Shown: one piece after another, positions 22,832 through 28,496 of the stretch
How the letters are laid out: each line of letters starts with the position of its first letter
Numbering within the stretch: the stretch's first letter is position 1
Source of the DNA: Gammaproteobacteria bacterium UBA5078
Lineage (GTDB): Bacteria; Pseudomonadota; Gammaproteobacteria; Pseudomonadales; Pseudohongiellaceae
Assembly: GCA_002416505.1 (NCBI GenBank)
Contig: DIAM01000022.1
Coordinates: forward strand, 57,362-85,857
Length of the DNA stretch: 28,496 nucleotides
Direction of reading: 5' to 3'
Made by a program: the position numbers and the translations under genes
The notes under the pieces: generated by a model
Seen by the model: the letters and a program-made list of their open reading frames with translations, nothing else
Told to the model about the DNA's origin: nothing
The model's database searches: none

Positions 22832-25432
22832 TTAGAAGCTGTATTCGTACTGCGCCCAGAACGAGCGCGGCTTACCGTTCCAGCCATAGTTGTAGTAGTA
22901 GCCGGAGTCGTTATCGGTGACCTCACCACGCACTCCCGCACGGCTGACTTGTTGGTTGCCCAAGCCGGCACGCTCGAAATAGTCTTCGTCGAGGAGGTTA
23001 ACGGCGCGCAGCAAGAAGCGGTGCTGATTGTCGTCGCCCATGAAGTACTGAATGGAGCCGTTTACCACCATGTAATCGCCGAAGTTATTATCGGGATTGG
23101 TGCGATTGCCATTGGCGTCGACGATGCGGCTAGAGCGCCCGTTGCCATAGGCCCACTCGGGTCCCTGCCATTTGGTGTTCAACGCGAACACCCAGTCCGG
23201 GGTAGGGGTATAGGTCAACAGGAGAGACGCGGACCATTCGGCGCGCTCGCTCGACTGACGCAAGGCCTTGGAGCCCGCATCGCCCGGCACCACGAAGTTC
23301 AATGCACGCCCCGTCCCATCCTCCAGCGCCGCAAGGCCGTAGATTGGGTTAGGCTCCAATGACTCCATGTCGGTGAACGAGAAATCCGCCTGCACCTTGT
23401 CGAAATCGAAGGCGATATCGAGTGTATAGCCCTGGATATCCTGTTCGAGTTTGCGGTTGAAGCTGGCGACATCGAAGCGCGAGAAGTTGTTCGCGAGCGC
23501 GTAGTTACAGAAGCTGCTCGGCACCACGATATTCGGATTGATGTCTTCGGGCTTTACGTCTGGGTAGTTGATACAGACATTCTCGATGGCGGAGGTGCCG
23601 AAGATATTGTCGATGACCGTATCGAAGTAGCCAAACTCGACGTTGAACGTGCCGCCGAGCATATCGCCGTTGATACCGGCGCCGAAGCTATAGCTCTCCA
23701 CGTGTTGGGTTTGCAGGGACGGGTTGGCGACGCGATTGCCGGTCATGCCCGCTTCGGTCAGTGTTGGTTGGCTATAGGAGGTGCCGCCGTTGGAGCGCAC
23801 GTAGAAGCCGCCGGGGAGTTCTTGGCGCACGCCATACTTCCAGATGTCCTCGTCGTCGAAGGCATCGTTGAAGTCTTGACGGAAAGACAGCGACACATTG
23901 GTCTCGATAAAGGCCATCGAGTTGAAGCGCACCTCACCGTAAACGCCCGTGGAGCTGACCGTGTCTTGCTTCATGCCGTAGACCGAGTCCGAGCCGTCTT
24001 TGTAGCTGATGTTCTGCACGCCTACTACGGTCTCTAAGCTGTCTGTCCAGGTCATCTTCAAGCGATTGTTGATGCCCCAATCGTCATAACCCGCTTTGGC
24101 CTGGTCGGTCTCGCCGAAGCCTTTCACTGGCTGACCATTACCAAAGCCAGCGGTGCTCTGAATGACGTAGCCGATGGGGCTGCCGATAGGGAAGGGGTTG
24201 GCCAGAGTTCCGTAGGGGCGACCGTTGGCGTCTACGTAGTAACCAGTCTTGGAACCTGTGGCCGCGCCTTGGTTGGCGCCATAGGGGTCTGTCACACAGC
24301 CGGCGGGGAGACCCGGCACTGTTGCAGCGAAGCTCTCGAACTGTGATGCGGTTTTGAAGCTGCTAATGCCTTGCGCCGTGGCGATCGCTTGTATGTCGCC
24401 GGGCAGGTCTTGGAAGCGCGGAATATTGCAGACACGCGCATCGACCTCTGTGTTCCACAGGCGAGGATTGGTGAAGTAGGCCTCGGACTCTAGCGAGAGC
24501 CTGTCGCTGAAGTCGGTGTGGAACTTCGCGTCGAACATGGGAAATTCGGTGTAGTTCGGCTGGAAGACCGTGAAGGAGGGGAAGGAGTCACGGAAGTCGA
24601 TAGTGGAGTACTGGTAGCCGAGGCGGAACTGCGTGTTGTCGTTGATATCCCACAGATACTTAGCCCCAATCAGATTATAGCTATAGGGGAAGTCGTGCTT
24701 GCCACCGAGGGCCAGCACGTTGTCAGTGTAGGCCTCTTCGCTGAAGATCTCGTGTGCTGCGGTCTCATAGGAGCGACCAAAGAACATCAGATAGTGGTCG
24801 GAGTTCTTGCCCAGTGGCACTGTCACGTTGCCGTACATCTCACGCGTGTTGAAGGCACCTGCGTAGACGCCGATCTCGCCATGCACCTCGTCGCCAGACT
24901 CTGGGCGTTTGTAGATTACATTGACCACACCCAGACCGCCGTTGCCGCCGAAATAGAGGCTCTGGCCGCCGCGGAAGATCTCGACGTTCTCGATCATGCG
25001 TGGGTCGATCGCGGTTGCGCCCCATAGGCTTTCCAGCGGAGTGCCGCGGTCGAAAGTCGGAACGCCATCTAGCAACAGCAATGTGTCGCGGTCCGTGCCA
25101 CCGTCGATGCGGATGGTGAATTCACCTTCGTCTGGCGAGTAGCCGATGTTCGCGCCGCGGATAAGACCTGCGGACAGCTCTCCGAAGTTGGTGAAGCCGC
25201 CCGTGCTAATCTCGTCGGCGCTAATCAGCTGAACTTGGGTGCCGAACTTGGCGACATCGATGGCGAGCTCTGTGACGCCACCGCGGACCACCTGGCCCTC
25301 AACCACGATCTCTTGAATGGATTCGCTATCGTCATTCTGCGCGATGGCGGGTGAGCAGACGCCCATGCACAGCAGTATCGCCGCACTTAGCCTGCTGGTG
25401 TCTTTCTTGAAGGGGATATCTTGGAGCAACAT
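22832..25432 (-). CDS. TonB-dependent receptor
   Basis: An 866-residue outer-membrane receptor. I chose the ATG at 25432, which has GAGG six bases upstream; an in-frame TTG at 25438 is possible. A signal peptide ends near AIA31, followed by the TonB-box-like EIVVEG. The plug contains IRIDGGTDRDTLLLLDGVP and MIENVEIFRGGQSLYFGGNGGLGVVNVIYK, and a long barrel ends in WAQYEYSF with terminal Phe. The substrate is unknown. The position upstream of phospholipase C and M28 peptidase suggests uptake of organic nutrients or their breakdown products rather than a siderophore (inference). There is no clear Fur box upstream. Confidence 0.93.
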   Translation of the reverse strand: MLLQDIPFKKDTSRLSAAILLCMGVCSPAIAQNDDSESIQEIVVEGQVVRGGVTELAIDVAKFGTQVQLISADEISTGGFTNFGELSAGLIRGANIGYSPDEGEFTIRIDGGTDRDTLLLLDGVPTFDRGTPLESLWGATAIDPRMIENVEIFRGGQSLYFGGNGGLGVVNVIYKRPESGDEVHGEIGVYAGAFNTREMYGNVTVPLGKNSDHYLMFFGRSYETAAHEIFSEEAYTDNVLALGGKHDFPYSYNLIGAKYLWDINDNTQFRLGYQYSTIDFRDSFPSFTVFQPNYTEFPMFDAKFHTDFSDRLSLESEAYFTNPRLWNTEVDARVCNIPRFQDLPGDIQAIATAQGISSFKTASQFESFAATVPGLPAGCVTDPYGANQGAATGSKTGYYVDANGRPYGTLANPFPIGSPIGYVIQSTAGFGNGQPVKGFGETDQAKAGYDDWGINNRLKMTWTDSLETVVGVQNISYKDGSDSVYGMKQDTVSSTGVYGEVRFNSMAFIETNVSLSFRQDFNDAFDDEDIWKYGVRQELPGGFYVRSNGGTSYSQPTLTEAGMTGNRVANPSLQTQHVESYSFGAGINGDMLGGTFNVEFGYFDTVIDNIFGTSAIENVCINYPDVKPEDINPNIVVPSSFCNYALANNFSRFDVASFNRKLEQDIQGYTLDIAFDFDKVQADFSFTDMESLEPNPIYGLAALEDGTGRALNFVVPGDAGSKALRQSSERAEWSASLLLTYTPTPDWVFALNTKWQGPEWAYGNGRSSRIVDANGNRTNPDNNFGDYMVVNGSIQYFMGDDNQHRFLLRAVNLLDEDYFERAGLGNQQVSRAGVRGEVTDNDSGYYYNYGWNGKPRSFWAQYEYSF

Positions 25433-25438
25433 ACGCAA

Positions 25439-25775
25439 CCTCTGCCTGAAGTAGTTTGGCTTTAGATAATGTTTTTTTAATCAACATAAGAAGATGAGAC
25501 ACGGTTATTGAAGCCAAGCAAATTGAGTCTCATTGGCTGTGCTTCGGGAAGGAACTGTAGCGGCGCAATGTTGCAGCTGGCGGGCAGAAAGTTGATATTT
25601 TTTGTGAATTTCGATGACACTGGCTTATCGAAAATACATAAAAATGACACATGCTGGGCTAGAACGCAGAATTATTGATTTAGCGCACGTTTGTTGAGAG
25701 TGACTTCTGAGAATATGATGGTGTGGAGTCACTTCTGGCTTTACAGCAAACCCAACCGAGAAGGAGATCAAGAAG
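25439..25775. other. Intergenic region between TonB receptor and small Cys-rich gene
   Basis: A 337-bp AT-richer gap between divergent genes, with no gene seen. It should hold the receptor promoter (minus strand) and the promoter of the small gene (25691-25719). ATGACAC occurs twice (25614-25620 and 25644-25650), 30 bp apart, and AGTGACT/AGTCACT form an inverted pair (25699-25705 and 25727-25733) around the likely -10. The role of these elements is unknown. Confidence 0.6.
25691..25719 (+). promoter_or_regulatory. Candidate promoter of the desulforedoxin-like gene
   Basis: TTGTTG (25691-25696), 17 bases, TATGAT (25714-25719). The -10 matches five of six consensus bases; the -35 matches only three. 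The heptamers AGTGACT and AGTCACT flank the -10 as an inverted pair and could be an operator. Confidence 0.4.
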
Positions 25776-25916
25776 ATGTCTAGAGAAACTGGTGATCGTT
25801 ATATTTGTGACTCTTGTAAAGCCGAGTTGGTTTACATCAAGGGTTGTCCTTGCCCAAGTACTATGCCGCACTCGGAGATCTGCTGTGGCAAGCAGATGAG
25901 CAAGATCGAGAAGTAA
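25776..25916 (+). CDS. Small desulforedoxin-like Cys-rich protein
   Basis: A 46-residue open frame with strong AAGGAG (25761-25766) nine bases before the ATG. Cysteines lie at 11 and 14 (YICDSCKAE), 24 and 26 (GCPCPS), and 36 and 37 (ICCGKQM). The C-x2-C plus C-C-G-x2-M arrangement resembles desulforedoxin and the N-terminal FeS4 domain of desulfoferrodoxin, where four Cys bind one iron; the extra CPCP segment is unusual. It is soluble, with no signal peptide. It may be a small redox or metal-binding protein in oxygen stress, given cydAB downstream, but it has its own promoter and a hairpin follows. The homology call is from pattern only. Confidence 0.75.
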   Translation: MSRETGDRYICDSCKAELVYIKGCPCPSTMPHSEICCGKQMSKIEK

Positions 25917-25951
25917 CGCAAAGTTGATGCAGTAAGTAGATCTATAAGTGA

Positions 25952-25975
25952 TGTGGCGTCTGCAAAGCCGCCACA
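25952..25975 (+). terminator. Hairpin after the desulforedoxin-like gene
   Basis: TGTGGCG-N10-CGCCACA forms a perfect 7-bp stem 35 bases after the stop, followed by a mixed sequence with short T runs (CTGCTTTGTCTG). It is a plausible weak terminator. Confidence 0.45.
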
Positions 25976-26120
25976 GGGTACTGCTTTGTCTGTAAAGGTT
26001 TTAGCGCTTCCCGTTCTTAGCACTAAAATTGACATAAATAGCAATCGCATAGTCATTTATGGCGTAGGCGCGCTATCCCATCATTCCTGCTATCCTAATA
26101 ATCCTAAGTAATTCATGAGT

Positions 26121-26146
26121 TGTGTCGTTTACAATTAAACGGCACA
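26121..26146. promoter_or_regulatory. Inverted repeat upstream of cydA, candidate operator
   Basis: TGTGTCGTTT-N6-AAACGGCACA is a 10-bp inverted repeat with a single T/G mismatch, centred about 93 bases before the cydA ATG. It could bind a regulator or, if transcribed, form a leader hairpin. Confidence 0.4.
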
Positions 26147-26226
26147 CGCTTTGCAAAGGGATTGTTGTCTAATTGCTAGGTCCGCGGCACTGCAGCTATG
26201 CAGCCGAGCTAAGTAAGGAATCCACA

Positions 26227-27609
26227 ATGACCTTCGACCCGTTTGTTTTGGCACGAATTCAGTTTGCCGCCAACATCAGCTTTCACATTCTGTTTCCTAC
26301 CATCACCATCGGCCTGTGCTGGATTCTCTTGTACTTCCGTACCCGATTTACCCTGAGTGGAGACAAGGACTGGGAGTATGCCTATTTCTTCTGGGTGAAG
26401 GTCTTCGCGCTCACATTTGCGCTGGGTGTGGTGACTGGGATCACCATGAGTTTTCAGTTTGGTACTAATTGGCCGGGTTTTATGGAGACGGCGGGCAATA
26501 TCGCCGGCCCGCTACTCGGTTACGAGGTGCTTACCGCATTCTTTCTTGAAGCCTCTTTCCTCGGCATCATGCTGTTCGGTAAAAACCGTGTGTCGAATCG
26601 CGTGCATCTGCTGTCCTCGGCTCTTGTGGCACTTGGCACTACCTTCTCCGCATTCTGGATTCTGAGCCTCAATTCCTGGATGCAAACCCCCACGGGCTAC
26701 ACTATAGAGAACGGCGTGATGATGGTAGAAAGCTGGTGGGCGATTATCTTCAACCCGTCTTTCCCGTATCGCTTCACCCATATGCTGATAGCTTGTTTGT
26801 TAACAAGTGCCTTCTTCGTCGCCGGCATTAGTGCTTTGCGTGTACGTCATAATGTCGATGGGCCCGCCACATGGAAGGTGCTCAGGACGGGCATCTATAT
26901 GGCGGCGATTCTGGCGCCGCTGCAGATATTCGTCGGCGATTTGCATGGGGTCAACACTCTTGAGCATCAGCCAGCGAAACTTGCGGCTATCGAAGCAATT
27001 TGGGAGACCGAGCGCGGTGCGGAACTGACCCTGTTCGGTTTTCCCGATGAGGAGACGCGTACTACTCGATTTAAAATTGCGATTCCCAAGGCAGGCAGTT
27101 TGATTCTTAGCCATGACCTCAATGGTGAAATAAGGGGCTTGAACGAGTTCGAAGGTCTACATCCGCCGGTTAGCCCGGTGTTCTGGGCGTTCCGTGTCAT
27201 GGTTGGCGTTGGTTTGTTAATGCTCTTTGTTGCATGGAGTGCCTCTTACATGCTGTGGCGAGGCAAGGCCGATAGGCCGTTGCCATTAAGGATGATTTCC
27301 TTGATGACTTACTCGGGTTGGATCGCGGTACTAGCGGGCTGGTATGTCACCGAGATAGGCCGGCAACCCTGGATTGTATATGGTGTGCTGCGCACAGAAG
27401 AGGTTGTGGCGGAACATGGCAGTGGCATGATGTTGACCACGCTGATTGCCTATCTCTGCCTATACGCCTTTTTATTCTTCTCCTACCTAAAGACCATTCA
27501 CTATTTGGCATCGAAGCCAGCGCGCTCATTGTCGACACTGCAGCAACAGGCGCAGGAGTCACAAACAAGCGACGGCTCTTTCACCGCTAGTCCACAGGGA
27601 GGTGAGTAA
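26227..27609 (+). CDS. cydA: Cytochrome bd-type quinol oxidase subunit I (CioA-like)
   Basis: A 460-residue inner-membrane protein of the CydA family. Likely haem ligands are H20 (ISFHILFP), H185 (YRFTHML) and M325 (AFRVMVGVG); E100 and E108 match the conserved pair near the oxygen site, and GRQPWIVYGVLRTEE (378-392) is the hallmark. The interval between H185 and M325 is 140 residues, against about 207 in E. coli CydA, so the Q-loop is short, as in cyanide-insensitive (CIO) oxidases. It transfers electrons from quinol to oxygen. The start at 26227 follows AAGGAA; a frame extending to 26173 is not needed. It is followed by cydB after one base. Confidence 0.95.
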   Translation: MTFDPFVLARIQFAANISFHILFPTITIGLCWILLYFRTRFTLSGDKDWEYAYFFWVKVFALTFALGVVTGITMSFQFGTNWPGFMETAGNIAGPLLGYEVLTAFFLEASFLGIMLFGKNRVSNRVHLLSSALVALGTTFSAFWILSLNSWMQTPTGYTIENGVMMVESWWAIIFNPSFPYRFTHMLIACLLTSAFFVAGISALRVRHNVDGPATWKVLRTGIYMAAILAPLQIFVGDLHGVNTLEHQPAKLAAIEAIWETERGAELTLFGFPDEETRTTRFKIAIPKAGSLILSHDLNGEIRGLNEFEGLHPPVSPVFWAFRVMVGVGLLMLFVAWSASYMLWRGKADRPLPLRMISLMTYSGWIAVLAGWYVTEIGRQPWIVYGVLRTEEVVAEHGSGMMLTTLIAYLCLYAFLFFSYLKTIHYLASKPARSLSTLQQQAQESQTSDGSFTASPQGGE

Positions 27610-27610
27610 A

Positions 27611-28495
27611 ATGGAATATTGGCTACCATTGTTCTTCGTAGCGGTCATCGGTTTCGCCTTGTTGATCTATATTATTTTAGACGGCTACGACCTCGGTGTT
27701 GGCATATTGCTAGGGCTTGCCGACGAGGAAGAAAAGGATCAGATGATTGCCTCTATAGGCCCCTTCTGGGATGCCAATGAGACCTGGATAGTGTTGGGGG
27801 TTGGGGTGCTCATGATTGGCTTTCCAGCGGCCTATGGGCTTGTGCTTACTACGCTGTATCTTCCCGCCACCTTGATGCTGATGGGCTTGGTACTGAGAGG
27901 GGTCTCTTTCGATTTTCGCGCCAAGGCCAAGACACAGTCTCGTCGCATGTGGAACAGATTGTTTACAGTGGGTTCACTCCTTGCCGCGACTTGCCAGGGA
28001 TGGATGTTAGGCGCCTATGTGATGGGGTTAGCGCCAGGTGTCCTAAGTATTGCGTTCTCGCTAGGAATCGCGCTAACACTGCCTGCCTTGTACGTTATGT
28101 TAGGTTGCGGGTGGTTGATCATGAAGACGAGCGACTCGCTCTATAATAAAGCCATTGGATGGGCGCGCTGGACAGTGCTACCCATGGGCGTCGGTATCTT
28201 TCTCATCTCTATCGCGACGCCGCTAATTAGTACTACTATCGCGGACAAGTGGTTTACTCTGCCGGCCGCAATCGGACTTCTTCCAATCCCTATTACGACT
28301 ATGATCGCCTACGCGGTAATCGTGTGGGTGCTCTGGCACGAGCGGATACTGGAGGCTGGCTTCGGCTGGCTGATTTTCGTGTCGCTTATCATAATCTGTT
28401 TGATGTCGGCACTGGGACTGGCCTATAGCATCTATCCGGATATCGTAATCAATAAGATGACGATCTGGGATACTGGACTTCCCAGGGTTTACTAG
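27611..28495 (+). CDS. cydB: Cytochrome bd-type quinol oxidase subunit II, apparently truncated
   Basis: A 294-residue frame with CydB/CioB motifs: an N-terminal LDGYDLGVGILLG, then GPFWDANETWIVLGVG, and several membrane helices. The ATG at 27611 has GGAGGT (27598-27603) seven bases before it; a GTG at 27602 lacks one. CioB proteins are normally about 335 or more residues. Here the frame stops right after AYSIYPDIVINKMTIWDT with GLPRVY, where relatives continue with a Ser/Ala-rich segment and a last helix. Reading from one base on restores a similar segment (TSQGLL), so a single-base frameshift is likely, real or an assembly error at the window edge. Confidence 0.9.
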   Translation: MEYWLPLFFVAVIGFALLIYIILDGYDLGVGILLGLADEEEKDQMIASIGPFWDANETWIVLGVGVLMIGFPAAYGLVLTTLYLPATLMLMGLVLRGVSFDFRAKAKTQSRRMWNRLFTVGSLLAATCQGWMLGAYVMGLAPGVLSIAFSLGIALTLPALYVMLGCGWLIMKTSDSLYNKAIGWARWTVLPMGVGIFLISIATPLISTTIADKWFTLPAAIGLLPIPITTMIAYAVIVWVLWHERILEAGFGWLIFVSLIIICLMSALGLAYSIYPDIVINKMTIWDTGLPRVY

Positions 28496-28496
28496 A

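Larger units (their letters stand above)
25917..26226. other. Intergenic region upstream of cydA
   Basis: A 310-bp gap with no gene. It contains a hairpin at 25952-25975, a TTGACA hexamer at 26029-26034 without a convincing -10 at the right distance, and an inverted repeat at 26121-26146. The cyd promoter is expected here. I saw no TTGAT-N4-ATCAA FNR/ANR site. Confidence 0.6.

Noticed and set aside
25614..25660. Possible Pho boxes (ATGACAC twice, on the strand towards the TonB receptor)
   Set aside because: The half-sites are 30 bp apart rather than at the 11-bp pitch of a Pho box, and the neighbouring half-sites match poorly; the phospholipase context alone is not enough.
26029..26060. Promoter from TTGACA upstream of cydA
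   Set aside because: No acceptable -10 hexamer lies 16-18 bases downstream.

Overview
This window reads as chromosomal DNA of a moderately GC-rich, probably marine, Gram-negative gammaproteobacterium. Support for that is two TonB-dependent receptors, a Tat-exported phospholipase C, a lipobox protein, a CIO-type cytochrome bd operon, ElaA, YgiQ and YdgA homologues, and short REP-like repeats. The placement in or near the OM60/Cellvibrionales-type groups is only an impression from gene content. No rRNA, tRNA, CRISPR, phage or transposase gene was seen. The left edge starts inside a dispersed repeat and the right edge ends one base after a premature stop in cydB, so both edges may be assembly boundaries.

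Region 1 (1-6547) is organised in modules. A short repeat (core AAAGGGGTCAGAGTAACTT and its complement) forms four clusters at about 1-46, 1374-1468, 3521-3599 and 6439-6547. They separate (i) a TetR regulator divergent from an AhpD-like gene, with three near-identical 16-bp palindromes between them, (ii) a lipoprotein M20-family hydrolase lacking several usual zinc ligands, and (iii) a FecA-like TonB receptor divergent from a SpoIIAA/STAS-like gene and a CPXCG Cys-rich gene, with a Fur-box-like site between. Every cluster lies at gene 3' ends, and three touch or overlap the stop codon of a minus-strand gene.

Region 2 (6547-14395) is a minus-strand housekeeping and signalling block. OsmC overlaps an MFS transporter gene. 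Downstream comes a tightly spaced series: family VIII esterase/beta-lactamase-like hydrolase, EAL phosphodiesterase, ElaA acetyltransferase, DUF945 protein and YgiQ radical-SAM protein.

Region 3 (14592-25432) carries, on the plus strand, polyphosphate:AMP phosphotransferase and an exported TolB-propeller/amidohydrolase. On the minus strand, in transcription order, are a second TonB receptor, a phosphocholine-type phospholipase C and an M28 peptidase. It looks like an envelope/periplasmic nutrient-scavenging block linked to phosphorus or peptide turnover. The amidohydrolase and M28 genes meet tail to tail with no base between their stop codons.

Region 4 (25439-28496) has a 46-residue desulforedoxin-like Cys-rich gene, a hairpin, a palindrome, then cydA/cioA and cydB/cioB. 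The cydB reading frame ends early.

The strongest candidates for something not yet described are the stop-codon-associated repeat modules, the triple TetR operator, the M20 protein with a replaced metal site, and the small desulforedoxin-like protein next to cydAB.
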